DNA from: Collinsella sp.
Lineage (GTDB): Bacteria > Actinomycetota > Coriobacteriia > Coriobacteriales > Coriobacteriaceae
Reading direction: 5' to 3'
NCBI GenBank assembly: GCA_018368345.1
Contig: JAGZEK010000013.1
Coordinates: 1 to 55,920 of the forward strand
DNA length: 55,920 nucleotides
The notes beneath the pieces are model-generated. The model was given only the letters and a program-made list of their open reading frames with translations, had not been told where the DNA came from and ran no database searches. The position numbers were made by a program, and so were the translations under genes. Shown one piece after another: positions 42,667 through 51,983 of the stretch. Within the stretch, counting starts at the first letter, position 1. Each line of letters begins with the position of its first letter.

Positions 42667-43383
42667 ATGCCGGGCTTGGGAACAATCATCAACGTTGCGC
42701 TTTTAGTTGCGGGCGGTCTTTTGGGATTAGCGGGCGGCCGCTTCATTACACCGCGCATCCAAGACACGCTCATGAAAGCATCGGGGCTGTGCGTCCTGTT
42801 TATCGGCCTGGGCGGCACCATGCAAAAGATGCTCATCATCGATGGAAAGGCGCTAGCGACCACCGGTACCACCATGCTCATCGTCTCATTTGCGCTCGGT
42901 TCGCTCATCGGCGAGGCCGTCAACTTGGAGGCCGCCATCGAGAACCTTGGCGAATGGCTCAAGCGCAAGACTGGCAGTGAGGGCGATAACGAGTTCACCA
43001 ACGCTTTTGTCTCGACTTCACTCACCGTGTGCATCGGCGCCATGGCCATTGTGGGATCGATCCAGGACGGCCTGCTCGGCGACTGGTCAACGCTTGCCCT
43101 CAAGGGCGCACTGGACTGCATCATCGTCTGCACCATGACGGCCTCGCTTGGCCGCGGCTGCATCTTCTCCGCCCTGCCCGTCGCCGTGTTCCAGGGGACG
43201 ATCACGTTGTTTGCCGGCGCGCTCTCCCCCATCATGACCACAGCAGCCCTCAACAGCCTTTCGCTCGTAGGCTCCATGCTCATCTTCTGCGTCGGCGTCA
43301 ACCTCATCCGTCCTCAGACCTTCCGCACGGCCAATATGCTTCCCTCCGTCGTCATCGCCGTCATATACGCCCTCCTGTTCTAA
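42667..43383 (+). CDS. DUF554 family membrane protein
   Basis: 238 residues, about seven membrane helices. DUF554 (YdfK-like) features: MPGLGTIINVALLVAGGLLG, LCVLFIGLGGTMQKM, SFALGSLIGEAVNLE, and VSTSLTVCIGAMAIVGSIQDG. Function unknown; proposed to be a transporter-like protein. The frame opens at 42601, but the ATG at 42667 has GGAGGG three bases upstream and fits the family N-terminus. Confidence 0.9.
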   Translation: MPGLGTIINVALLVAGGLLGLAGGRFITPRIQDTLMKASGLCVLFIGLGGTMQKMLIIDGKALATTGTTMLIVSFALGSLIGEAVNLEAAIENLGEWLKRKTGSEGDNEFTNAFVSTSLTVCIGAMAIVGSIQDGLLGDWSTLALKGALDCIIVCTMTASLGRGCIFSALPVAVFQGTITLFAGALSPIMTTAALNSLSLVGSMLIFCVGVNLIRPQTFRTANMLPSVVIAVIYALLF

Positions 43384-43425
43384 ATCTATCAACGCAGCGG
43401 TATCTCGAACATCTGTTTGATGCTG

Positions 43426-43434
43426 TGCTATGAT
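43426..43434 (+). promoter_or_regulatory. Extended -10 promoter of the Shango-like operon
   Basis: TGC followed by TATGAT (43429-43434), an extended -10 element, 36 bases before the GTG start of the first defence gene. No good -35 is needed with such an element. No operator is obvious. Confidence 0.5.
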
Positions 43435-43470
43435 ATGAGGTCACCGTAGCTGCGTTCGAGAGGAGGAGCG

Positions 43471-45225
43471 GTGGCCGACCAGGACATCAAGATGCTCATC
43501 GAGCGCATTATGGCCGAGGCCCGGACCCATCAGTCCGCCCGCTTCTCAAACGAAACCTACGCAGACGAGCCGATTCTCAAAACCGGCCGACAGATGCAGA
43601 ATTTCCTCCCCGACCAGTACCGTAAAATGCGCGAGATATCGCGCTGGCAGGATGACCCCAAGGGCGGTGCGGGCCGCTGGCTTTCGGAAGCCGAGCTTTT
43701 TTACCGCCAGGGCCTGCTGATGGCCGACTTTGAGGACGACTGTCCCTACAACGGCACCTTTAAGTCGTACTTTCCCACCTACAACGCCATGAGCGACCGG
43801 CAACTGCGCGGCTACTTTACCTGGCGTGCCCAAGTGCGCCGCGGAACCGTCGAGGAAACGTCTACGTCCTTTGCCTTTCTGTATCTCTATGAGCTGATCT
43901 GCGGCATTGGCGTAGATAATCCACTCGATGGTTTTAACAAGATCAAGGCTTTTTGGGATGTCTATCGCGCCTTCGAGCCCGGCATCGACCGGTTTGCGCG
44001 CGTGTGGCTGCAAGATTACGCCGTGTTCCACGGGCTCGACCCCAAGCTGCTTCGCGACTCTAAAACCGTCATATTCGATAACGCCCTTATCGAGCTGCGG
44101 CGCGCGGCACGAGACCTTGCACCGGCACCGTCCGGCCAGACCCCTAAGCGTCGCAAAACCTCCGAGCCCACGCTCCCCCTTCCGCCCGATGAGGTGCGCG
44201 AGGAGCGACTCATGGCCGCCATCAACGCCCTCTCCACGTACAACCTAAGTAACTCGCGGCTCGACCGCAGCCACCACCGCGATCTGCGCCACGTGGCGTG
44301 CGCCGTGTATGTCCGCATGGCGCGCTACTATGACACGCACCGAAAGACCGGCATCGTGGCAAGTTTATTTGGGGAGGAGACGGCCATGCCCTACACCATG
44401 TTTGCCTCCGCCGTATTCTTTGCGCCCGAGCGCCACGAGGACTGCGAATACCGTCTGGACCCCATCCATATCTACCGTTGCCAAAACGGTTTTTGGGAAT
44501 GCATGCGGATTCACGGTAGCAGGCAAAAGAGCAGCAAGCTCGGTGAAATGATGCGCGCCTGCGACCAACGCCTGCGCCTGGCGCTGGACCCCGCCCATCC
44601 CCTTAAGGAAGAAAAGGTCCCCAAATATCTGGCCAAGATTATCGATGACGAGATTGCGGCATGGCTTTCGTGGGACGCCGCACACCAGCCCGTCAAGATC
44701 GATATCGATCTGAGTCAGCTGGGGCATATTCGGAGCGCCGCTGCGCAAACGCGCGAAGCGCTTTTGATCGATGAGGAACGCGAGGATGGCGCGTTTGCAG
44801 AAGCCGAGGCAACGGACTCAGGGCAACCGGAAGCCGAGCCCGTAGCCGACGCGATTGTCGAACCAGTCGCGGCACCCATTCGGCAGGACGAGGCCGACGA
44901 GCCGACCATATCCACCGAACAGTTTGGTGTCGTGGCACCGCTTCTCGCGCCGACGCCCGCGTTCGCAGCTGCTGCGCCCGCTGACGCCACGAACGAACTC
45001 GCGCTCGCCGCAGACGCCTATCTCCGCGCGCTGCTCGAGCACAACGCAGTACAGGCGGAATCGGCGGTAGCGCAATCGGGGCAGAGCGAGGACATGCTCG
45101 TCGATACCATCAACGAGGCGCTCTTTGACCTGGTGGGCGACACCGTAATTGAATTTAGCGCGGCAGGGCCGCAGATTATTGAGGACTACGAAGCAGACGT
45201 GAGAGGATACCTAGACCATGAGTGA
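43471..45225 (+). CDS. sngA: TerB-N/TerB-C domain protein, Shango SngA-like
   Basis: 584 residues, starting at GTG with AGGAGG four bases upstream. Residues about 50-230 look like TerB-N (SRWQDDPKGGAGRWLSEAEL, YNAMSDRQLRGYFTWRAQVR), followed by a helical region with a YFDT-like repeat pattern and TerB-C-like features (about 320-580, ending in a long acidic, Ala-rich stretch). In the Shango anti-phage system a TerB-domain protein is encoded with an ATPase and a helicase, exactly the next two genes. TerB domains are linked to metal or stress sensing. It overlaps sngB by 8 bases. Role in defence is inferred from gene content. Confidence 0.82.
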   Translation: MADQDIKMLIERIMAEARTHQSARFSNETYADEPILKTGRQMQNFLPDQYRKMREISRWQDDPKGGAGRWLSEAELFYRQGLLMADFEDDCPYNGTFKSYFPTYNAMSDRQLRGYFTWRAQVRRGTVEETSTSFAFLYLYELICGIGVDNPLDGFNKIKAFWDVYRAFEPGIDRFARVWLQDYAVFHGLDPKLLRDSKTVIFDNALIELRRAARDLAPAPSGQTPKRRKTSEPTLPLPPDEVREERLMAAINALSTYNLSNSRLDRSHHRDLRHVACAVYVRMARYYDTHRKTGIVASLFGEETAMPYTMFASAVFFAPERHEDCEYRLDPIHIYRCQNGFWECMRIHGSRQKSSKLGEMMRACDQRLRLALDPAHPLKEEKVPKYLAKIIDDEIAAWLSWDAAHQPVKIDIDLSQLGHIRSAAAQTREALLIDEEREDGAFAEAEATDSGQPEAEPVADAIVEPVAAPIRQDEADEPTISTEQFGVVAPLLAPTPAFAAAAPADATNELALAADAYLRALLEHNAVQAESAVAQSGQSEDMLVDTINEALFDLVGDTVIEFSAAGPQIIEDYEADVRGYLDHE

Positions 45226-46513
45226 TACCGCATCCGCAGCACCCCGCGTGCCCAAGCGCGTCGCTGCCGTCATTCTCAACTCGCTCAAGGGCGGCGTGGT
45301 CCCGCGCATCGGCCTTCCCTACATTACCGTAGGGCGCGAGGTCGAGATCCGCGCCCTGCTCACCGATCTGAGTCTCATCGCCGACGGTGGGGCGAGCTTC
45401 CGCTTCCTGGTCGGTCGCTACGGCGCCGGCAAGAGCTTTTTGCTCCAAACCATCCGAACGCATGCCATGGGCGAGGGATTCGTCGTCGCCGATGCAGACT
45501 TATCCCCCGAGCGCCGTCTGCAGGGCGGGCAGGGGCAGGGCCTTGCCACCTACCGCGAGCTCATACGCAATATATCGACCAAGACGCGCCCCGAGGGCGG
45601 TGCGCTCAACCTTATTCTTGATCGCTGGGTCGCCTCGTGCGCCGACGTCGACGAGTCGGTCGTCAATGCCCAACTGGCCCCGCTCGAGGAAATGGTCCAC
45701 GGCTTCGACTTCACCCGCATGCTCCGCCGCTATCGCACGGCCGTATCCGAGGGCGACGAAGAAGCCATGAGCCGCGTGACCAAATGGATCCGCGGCGAAT
45801 ACCGTACCAAGAGCGAGGCTCGCGCCGAGCTGGGTTCCTCAACCATCATCAGCGATGACGACTGGTACGACTACGTTAAGCTCATTGCGCGATTTTTGGT
45901 CTGCAGCGGCTACAAGGGCATGCTGGTGCTCATCGACGAGCTCGTGAATCTGTATAAGATTCCCAACGCCATCACGCGCCAATACAACTACGAGAAGATC
46001 CTGACCATGTACAACGACACGCTCCAGGGCAAGGCGCAGTACCTGGGCATGATCATGGGTGGCACGCCAACCTCCATCGAAGACCGCCGCCGCGGCGTGT
46101 TCTCCTACGAGGCCCTGCGCAGCCGACTCGCTCAGGGCCGCTTTGCGCGCGAAGACCTTAAGGACATGCTCGCGCCCATCATCCGCCTGCAGCCACTCAC
46201 CTATGAGGAGTTGCTGGTGCTCATCGAAAAACTCATGCAAATCCATGCCGGTTACTTTGGCTGGACGCCCACGCTTACCGAGAACGACTTGGTGGACTTC
46301 CTCAAGATTGAGTTTGGCCGCGTGGGAGCCGATACGCACTTGACGCCGCGTGAGGTCATCCGCGACTTTATCGAGCTACTCGATATCCTGTGTCAGAACC
46401 CCGACGCCAACGTGGCAGAGCTGCTGCAAAGCGTCGGCGGCGACACCCTCGCGCCGGCCAGCGAATCGTCCTCATCATCCGACGAGCGCAACTTCGCCGA
46501 ATTCACCATCTAA
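45218..46513 (+). CDS. sngB: BrxD-like P-loop ATPase, Shango SngB-like
   Basis: 431 residues of the BREX ATP-binding (DUF2791) family. Walker A is RYGAGKS in RFLVGRYGAGKSFLLQTI; Walker B is LVLIDELVNLYK; a sensor-like GTPTSIEDRRRGVFSYEAL follows, then a winged-helix-like end (LTPREVIRDFIELLDIL). These ATPases occur next to Lhr-like helicases in BREX and in Shango. It overlaps sngA by 8 bases. The acidic and Ser-rich tail (about 410-431) is not part of the core. Confidence 0.85.
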   Translation: MSDTASAAPRVPKRVAAVILNSLKGGVVPRIGLPYITVGREVEIRALLTDLSLIADGGASFRFLVGRYGAGKSFLLQTIRTHAMGEGFVVADADLSPERRLQGGQGQGLATYRELIRNISTKTRPEGGALNLILDRWVASCADVDESVVNAQLAPLEEMVHGFDFTRMLRRYRTAVSEGDEEAMSRVTKWIRGEYRTKSEARAELGSSTIISDDDWYDYVKLIARFLVCSGYKGMLVLIDELVNLYKIPNAITRQYNYEKILTMYNDTLQGKAQYLGMIMGGTPTSIEDRRRGVFSYEALRSRLAQGRFAREDLKDMLAPIIRLQPLTYEELLVLIEKLMQIHAGYFGWTPTLTENDLVDFLKIEFGRVGADTHLTPREVIRDFIELLDILCQNPDANVAELLQSVGGDTLAPASESSSSSDERNFAEFTI

Positions 46514-46548
46514 CCTACCAAAAAGGGACAGGTTTATTTTGGCAGGTT
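46512..46548 (+). repeat. 12-bp inverted repeat between sngB and sngC
   Basis: Arms 46512-46523 and 46537-46548 pair at 11 of 12 positions around a 13-base loop (AGGGACAGGTTTA), starting at the sngB stop codon and followed by TTATCT. It could reduce read-through into sngC, or be a repeat element inserted in the operon. Confidence 0.5.
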
Positions 46549-46629
46549 TTATCTGGGCAAACGTTGAAGCAGTAATGCAGCAAGCCGTTGCCAGCCGCGT
46601 TGAGAGATTCGATGTTGAAAGGAGGCCCC

Positions 46630-49074
46630 GTGAACGCCTTTGACCGCTACGCCCCGTTTATCCAAGACTTCATCTACTCCCACGATTGGGAGAGCCTACG
46701 CTCTATCCAGGTTGCAGCAGCTGATGCCATCTTTAACACGCAAGATAATGTGCTCCTGACGGCATCCACGGCTTCCGGCAAAACCGAGGCAGCCTTCTTT
46801 CCCATCCTGACCGATTTTTGGGAGAACCCGCCCGCAAGCGTGGGCGCCCTCTACATTGGCCCCCTCAAGGCGCTCATCAACGACCAATTCGTCCGCCTCA
46901 ACGACCTGTGCGAAGAAGCCGATATCCCCGTCTGGCACTGGCATGGCGATGTCTCGCAATCACACAAGGCCAAACTCATCAAAAAACCGAGCGGCATCCT
47001 ACAGATTACGCCCGAGTCGCTCGAGGCGCTCCTGATCCATAAGCACATGGCGATCCCGCGCATGTTTTGCGACCTGCGCTATGTGGTTATCGACGAAGTC
47101 CATTCGCTCATGCGCGGCGACCGCGGCGGGCAGACGCTCTGTCTTATCGAGCGCCTCTCGCGCATGGCAGGCGTGCAGCCCCGCCGCATTGGCCTTTCGG
47201 CCACCATCGGCGACCCCGAGCGCACGGGCGCCTTTCTCTCGCAGGGAACGGGGCGCGACTGCGTTATCCCCCGCTTTGAGGAACCGCGCCGCGTGTGGCA
47301 CATCTCCATGGAGCACTTCTACAACTCGGGCCCCCAGGCTCAGCAACGAGGATTCGTAGGCACAGGTCCACAAGAAGCCGAGGTGCTTGCTTGCGAGCGT
47401 ATTGAGACGGCGGCGCCCGCGGCGCTGCCCGCATCCGGACAAGACATGTGCCACAGCGGACAGCTTACACAGGAGGAACACCGTCAACGTCGTGAGCAGG
47501 CGCGGGACAAGGCCGCTCCCAAAGACCGTCGCACTTCCTCGGCCCCCGAGGGCGAAGTCGACATCCCGCGAGCGACCGAGCAGGCGCTTCTCAACCCCAC
47601 CGACACGGCGCCCGACAACGCCGACCCCGGCATGGGCTATATCTTTGAGCATACGCGCGGCCGCAAATGCCTGGTCTTTGCCAACTCGCGCGAGGAGGCA
47701 GAGGCCGTGTGCTCCATGCTGCGCAGCTACTGCGAGAGCCGGCACGAGCCCGACCGTTTTCTCATCCATCACGGCAATCTTTCGGCATCGCTACGCGAGA
47801 CGGCCGAGGAGCTCATGCGCGACGAGGAGCAGACGCAGACAACCGTCACCACCTCTACGTTGGAGCTCGGTATCGATATCGGCCGCCTGGAGCGCGCCTT
47901 CCAGATTGACGCGCCGTTTACCGTCAGCTCCTTTTTGCAGCGCATGGGGCGCACAGGCCGTCGCGATCTTCCGCCCGAGATGTGGTTTGTCATGCGCGAG
48001 GAAGAGCCCGAGCCGCGCACGATGATGCCCGAAACCATTCCCTGGAAGCTCCTGCAGGGTATCGCGCTCGTACAACTCTATCGCGAGGAAAAATGGGTCG
48101 AGCCACCCGAGCTCGATCGTCTCCCCTACAGCCTGCTCTATCACCAGACTATGTCGACCCTCGCCAGCACCGGCGAGCTCACGCCGGCCGAACTTGCCCA
48201 GCGCGTGCTCACGCTCAGCTATTTCCACCGTGTCTCGGCAGACGATTACCGTGTGCTGCTACGTCACCTCATTAAGATCGACCATATCCAGGTCACCGAA
48301 GGTGGCGGGCTCATCGTGGGTCTCGCGGGCGAGCGCATCATCAACAACTTTAAGTTCTACGCCGTGTTCCAGGAAAACGAGGAGTTTACCGTCCGGAGCG
48401 AATCGGCCGAGCTGGGCACGATCGTTAATCCGCCCCCGCCCGGTGAGCGCATCGCCATCGCCGGACACTGCTGGATTGTCGAGGAAGTGGACTGGAAGCG
48501 CCACACTGTCTTTGCCACGCAGGTCAAGGGCCGGGTGCCGGCCTACTTTGGCGACTGCCCCGGCGACATTAACACGCATGTGCTCGAGCGCATGCGCCAG
48601 GCGCTCAACGAGCATGCGGTATACCCATACCTTATGCGCAACGCGCGGGCACGCCTTGCGCAGGCTCGTCATACGGCCGAGATATCCGGCGCGGGAACTA
48701 AGCCGCTCATCAACCTGGGCGGCGATACCTGGGTGCTCTTCCCCTGGCTGGGCAGCTACGCCTTTTTGGCGCTCGAGCGCATGCTCAAGATTAAATGTGC
48801 CGCGGAGCTGGGCCTTCGCGGGCTCGATCCGTCACGCCCGTACTTTATGCAGTTTAAGATGAAGGCCGATGAGGAGACGTTCTTTGAGGTGCTCGCCGCC
48901 GAGGCCGAGAAGGACTTCGATCCCATCGAGCTCGTCTATCCTGGCGAGGTGCCTTACTTTGACCGCTACGACGAGTTTGTTCCCGAAGAGCTCGTGCGCA
49001 AGGGCTTTGCCGAAGGCGTGCTCGACATCGAGGGAATGAAGCAGCGCGTCCTCAGCTGGCGCGACCACGCCTAA
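46630..49074 (+). CDS. sngC: Lhr-like superfamily 2 helicase, Shango SngC-like
   Basis: 814 residues. Helicase motifs in order: Q/I region ending TASTASGKTEAAFFP (Walker A), IGPLKALINDQF, VIDEVHSLMRGDRGG (DEVH box), GLSATIGDP, TSTLELGIDIG and QRMGRTGRRD. A winged-helix and a large C-terminal region follow, as in Lhr-type or BrxHI-like helicases. Start: GTG at 46630 with AAAGGAGG four bases away; an ATG at 46612 and a TTG at 46588 are alternatives. It ends the sngABC set and is separated from sngB by 116 bases with a hairpin. Probable role: nucleic acid unwinding or remodelling during phage defence. Confidence 0.88.
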   Translation: MNAFDRYAPFIQDFIYSHDWESLRSIQVAAADAIFNTQDNVLLTASTASGKTEAAFFPILTDFWENPPASVGALYIGPLKALINDQFVRLNDLCEEADIPVWHWHGDVSQSHKAKLIKKPSGILQITPESLEALLIHKHMAIPRMFCDLRYVVIDEVHSLMRGDRGGQTLCLIERLSRMAGVQPRRIGLSATIGDPERTGAFLSQGTGRDCVIPRFEEPRRVWHISMEHFYNSGPQAQQRGFVGTGPQEAEVLACERIETAAPAALPASGQDMCHSGQLTQEEHRQRREQARDKAAPKDRRTSSAPEGEVDIPRATEQALLNPTDTAPDNADPGMGYIFEHTRGRKCLVFANSREEAEAVCSMLRSYCESRHEPDRFLIHHGNLSASLRETAEELMRDEEQTQTTVTTSTLELGIDIGRLERAFQIDAPFTVSSFLQRMGRTGRRDLPPEMWFVMREEEPEPRTMMPETIPWKLLQGIALVQLYREEKWVEPPELDRLPYSLLYHQTMSTLASTGELTPAELAQRVLTLSYFHRVSADDYRVLLRHLIKIDHIQVTEGGGLIVGLAGERIINNFKFYAVFQENEEFTVRSESAELGTIVNPPPPGERIAIAGHCWIVEEVDWKRHTVFATQVKGRVPAYFGDCPGDINTHVLERMRQALNEHAVYPYLMRNARARLAQARHTAEISGAGTKPLINLGGDTWVLFPWLGSYAFLALERMLKIKCAAELGLRGLDPSRPYFMQFKMKADEETFFEVLAAEAEKDFDPIELVYPGEVPYFDRYDEFVPEELVRKGFAEGVLDIEGMKQRVLSWRDHA

Positions 49075-49100
49075 GACCAGTCTTTTTGGGACGGGGAGAC

Positions 49101-49235
49101 TTACTTGTCGTGAAGGACGGTGCCGAGAAAGTCAGCGTCGAAGGGCACGGCTTCGGCAAAGGCATAGTCGCCGTCGCTGGCGATGAGCAGATAATTCTCC
49201 TCGCCGCCGAACTCTGCATCGCCACATGGGACCAC
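49101..49235 (-). pseudogene. In-frame C-terminal remainder after a premature TGA
   Basis: The frame of the spermidine-synthase-like gene continues past its TGA (49236-49238) for 44 codons to a TAA at 49101-49103. The translated part still reads like the protein's end (VVPCGDAEFGGEENYLLIAS, then DGDYAFAEAVPFDADFLG). A Trp would fit the TGA position, so this is most simply a TGG-to-TGA nonsense change. Confidence 0.6.
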
Positions 49236-49979
49236 TCAAGCATGGTCGAACACCTCGAGCGCCGTGGCAGCGCAATCGCGCAGAAACGTCACATCGCTCC
49301 CCTCGTTCGCGCTCACGATATTGGCCACATAGATGCCGCCCGGGTTCAAGCTGCCCCGCACCAGACGTAGCGCCTCAACGGTTGCCAGCTCGCGCACGGG
49401 CTCGGCACCGCCAAAGCAATCGCTCACGACCACGTCGTAGCGGCGATGCCCCACACTCGTCACGCCCAGATACGATCGCGCCTCGGCGGTAATCACCCGC
49501 AGGCGATCACCAACCGTGCGCTCCAGCTCGTCTAGGTAGAACCAGCGGCGCGCCAGGCGCGTAATCTCTCCGTCATACTCGATGACGTCCATGCGCAAGC
49601 CCTCGTGCGACATCAGAGCGAACTTAGGATAGGCAAACCCGCCGCCGCCCAGCATGAGCATGCGGTCGATACCATGCCCGTAAGCATCACGCATTGCGTC
49701 TTCGGCCTCGAACACATCGTCAAATGCGCGATAGTACGCAAAGACGGGCTCCGCCCAACGCTCGCCAACGTAGCTTGCGCTTTGGTAGACGCCGCCCTGT
49801 ACGAGCACGCGAACCTCGTCACCGCTCTCGTCGTGCACACGCTTCACACGCGCCAACCCGTTGCGGGTTCGCGCGACCTGCAGACAGGCAGCGCGAACAG
49901 CGACGGCAGCAGCACCCAGCGCCGCGGCTCCCAGGGCAACACCGGCAACAACGCCAGCGGAAACACTCGGCTTGTTCAT
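49236..49979 (-). CDS. Spermidine synthase-like methyltransferase-fold protein, interrupted
   Basis: 247 residues to the first TGA. An N-terminal hydrophobic segment (SAGVVAGVALGAAALGAAAV) suggests membrane attachment. The Rossmann core has MLMLGGGGFAYPKFAL, DVIEYDGEITRLARRWFYL and YDVVVSDCFGGAEPV, the layout of spermidine-synthase-type (PABS) proteins. True polyamine synthesis is not certain; many such homologues are of unknown function. The frame stays coding for 44 codons beyond the TGA, so the product may be truncated. AAGGAG precedes the ATG, which follows the elp3 stop with no gap. Confidence 0.8.
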   Translation of the reverse strand: MNKPSVSAGVVAGVALGAAALGAAAVAVRAACLQVARTRNGLARVKRVHDESGDEVRVLVQGGVYQSASYVGERWAEPVFAYYRAFDDVFEAEDAMRDAYGHGIDRMLMLGGGGFAYPKFALMSHEGLRMDVIEYDGEITRLARRWFYLDELERTVGDRLRVITAEARSYLGVTSVGHRRYDVVVSDCFGGAEPVRELATVEALRLVRGSLNPGGIYVANIVSANEGSDVTFLRDCAATALEVFDHA

Positions 49980-51887
49980 CTAGAGCTCCTTTTGCAGATA
50001 GAGACCATGGTCGCAAAAACCCAGGTGACGATAGTACTCGCGCGTACCGATCGCGCTGATCACGTTGATGTGCGTATACCCCGCATCCCGAGCAATCTGG
50101 CACGCACGCTCCACGAGCAGACGCCCCAGACCGTGATGCTGAGCCGCCTGGCCCTGATCGCCCACACGTGCCGCCATACCATACACGTGCACCTCGCGAA
50201 TCATCGCCTCGTCCGGCGTCGTCGGCAACTCGTCTGCATGCGCGGCAACAAACGAATGGTCGGGCAGCGACAGGCGCAAAAAGCCCGCAATCTTGCCCTG
50301 CGGCGTCACCCACTGCAAAAAGCGCTCGTGCGTCACCGGCGTCTCGTACGCCACTTCCTCGTCAAGGGTCAACTCGTCCAGGTCAGCACCCGCCGTGCTG
50401 ATCTCGCGATAGCGAATCTCACGCACCGTCGCGCCTTCTCCACGAGCCGACAAGCGGTTCTCAACGAGCTGACGTAGGTTGGGCTTCTTGTTGCCCACCA
50501 TAATGTCGTCGGAGCTAAAGTCGCGAATCATGCGACTGATGCGGCAGAACGCCGGCGTCACCACGATGTCGTCGGCCAACACATCGAGCAGCTCGTCCTC
50601 GGTATAGGGGCGCCACTCGCCACGCTCGTAACAGCCCACCAGACGCGAGCCCTCGATGAGCGCGCACGGGTAGACCTTGACCTCGTCGGGCATAAAGGTG
50701 CCCTCGGTCATAAAGCGCTCGTAGTCACGCTTGTCCCCCTCGGGCGTGGCGCCCAGCAAGTTGAGCATAAAGTGCGCGTGGATCTTAAAGCCAAATAGGC
50801 GCGCGAGCGAAAACGCTCGCTCGATCTGAGCCACCGTGATACGACGCTCGTTAATGTCAAGCAGATACTGGTCGAGGCTCTGGATGCCCATCTGAATCTT
50901 GGTGCAGCCCAGACGACGAATGAGCGTGAGCGCCTGTGGCGTCACGGCATCGGGGCGCGTCTCGATAACGAGTCCCACCACGCGATGCTTCGCCGTCTCG
51001 TTGATGCGTTGTTGGCGCTCAAGCTCCTCCATCGTTGCCGTCTGCCACTCGGCGACCTCGCCCCACGGCGTACCGGGGCCGTACAGACGACGCACCGCGC
51101 GGTTATAGCCACCCACGGCAGCATCCACACGTCCCTGCTCGTTGGCAACGCCGGCTGTAAGCTCGGCCTCATCGATCGCAATGCCGGCGGCCCGATAGTG
51201 CTCGCGACGCTCCGCCACCACCGGCGGCAGAGCGTCGGCAGGAGCGTCATCGAGCAGGCGCCCCGCCTCGGCACGGCTAATACCCGGGCGCGCCAGCATG
51301 GGATTAGCCGCCACACCGGCGACGGCATCGTCGTTGAGCGCACGGAAGAGCTCCGACATAAACCACGTCTGATAGCCTTGCGGATAGTCACTCCAGGTGC
51401 CACCGAGCACGATGAGCTCAATCTTGTCGGTCGCATGCCCCATCTGCGAAAGTGCCGTCAGACGAGCACTCACCTGCAGATATGGATCGAAGCAGTTTTG
51501 CTCTGCACGGGCACACGCCGGCTCGGCATGTAAATAGCTTTTGGGCATGCGCAGATCGTTGGGGCAAAACAGGCAATCGCCCGAGCACGGCCACGGCTTG
51601 GTGATGACGGTAATGGTTGCCACGCCCGAAGCCGTGCGACGAGGCTTCATACGCAGCACCTGCAGCAGTTGACGTTCCAGCTCGGCATCGACATTCCACC
51701 CAGCCCAACGAGCCGGCTCCTCACGTTTAACCCGCTGGTAGAACGGCAGCAGACGGCGCTTGGCCAAATCGCGTTTGTCGGCACCCTCACGGCGCGCCTC
51801 GGCATGTATCAGTTTGACGAGCACCTTGTCGTCCACGGTCTCGCCGCGACGCAGAGCCTCGAGTATGTTCAAGATAATCTGTTCCAT
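49980..51887 (-). CDS. Elp3 family radical SAM enzyme/acetyltransferase
   Basis: 635 residues. The N-terminal half contains the radical SAM cluster motif CSGDCLFCP (CxxxCxxC), with ELIVLGGTWSDYP and IETRPDAVTPQAL; the C-terminal part (about 500-635) is a GNAT acetyltransferase ending GLGRLLVERACQIARDAG and YRHLGFCDHGLYLQKEL. Elp3 carboxymethylates uridine at tRNA position 34 in eukaryotes and archaea; bacterial homologues are presumed tRNA modifiers. Followed with no gap by the spermidine-synthase-like gene. Confidence 0.92.
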   Translation of the reverse strand: MEQIILNILEALRRGETVDDKVLVKLIHAEARREGADKRDLAKRRLLPFYQRVKREEPARWAGWNVDAELERQLLQVLRMKPRRTASGVATITVITKPWPCSGDCLFCPNDLRMPKSYLHAEPACARAEQNCFDPYLQVSARLTALSQMGHATDKIELIVLGGTWSDYPQGYQTWFMSELFRALNDDAVAGVAANPMLARPGISRAEAGRLLDDAPADALPPVVAERREHYRAAGIAIDEAELTAGVANEQGRVDAAVGGYNRAVRRLYGPGTPWGEVAEWQTATMEELERQQRINETAKHRVVGLVIETRPDAVTPQALTLIRRLGCTKIQMGIQSLDQYLLDINERRITVAQIERAFSLARLFGFKIHAHFMLNLLGATPEGDKRDYERFMTEGTFMPDEVKVYPCALIEGSRLVGCYERGEWRPYTEDELLDVLADDIVVTPAFCRISRMIRDFSSDDIMVGNKKPNLRQLVENRLSARGEGATVREIRYREISTAGADLDELTLDEEVAYETPVTHERFLQWVTPQGKIAGFLRLSLPDHSFVAAHADELPTTPDEAMIREVHVYGMAARVGDQGQAAQHHGLGRLLVERACQIARDAGYTHINVISAIGTREYYRHLGFCDHGLYLQKEL

Positions 51888-51905
51888 GCCCCCATTGTAA
51901 AGGCA

Positions 51906-51939
51906 AAGGCGCCGGAGCCGATCTCGGCTTCGGCGCCTT
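51906..51939 (-). terminator. Terminator-like hairpin after the DUF4097 gene
   Basis: Two 16-base arms (51906-51921 and 51924-51939) pair at 15 of 16 positions. On the minus strand TTGCCTTTAC follows. It closes the XRE-DUF4097 pair before elp3. Confidence 0.65.
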
Positions 51940-51983
51940 CATCAAACAGCGCGTCTATATCTTCGCCTAGGCTTTCGTCTGCC

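Noticed and set aside
49236..49238. TGA as selenocysteine codon
   Set aside because: No downstream selenocysteine insertion structure is visible and the expected residue by context is Trp, so a nonsense change is simpler.
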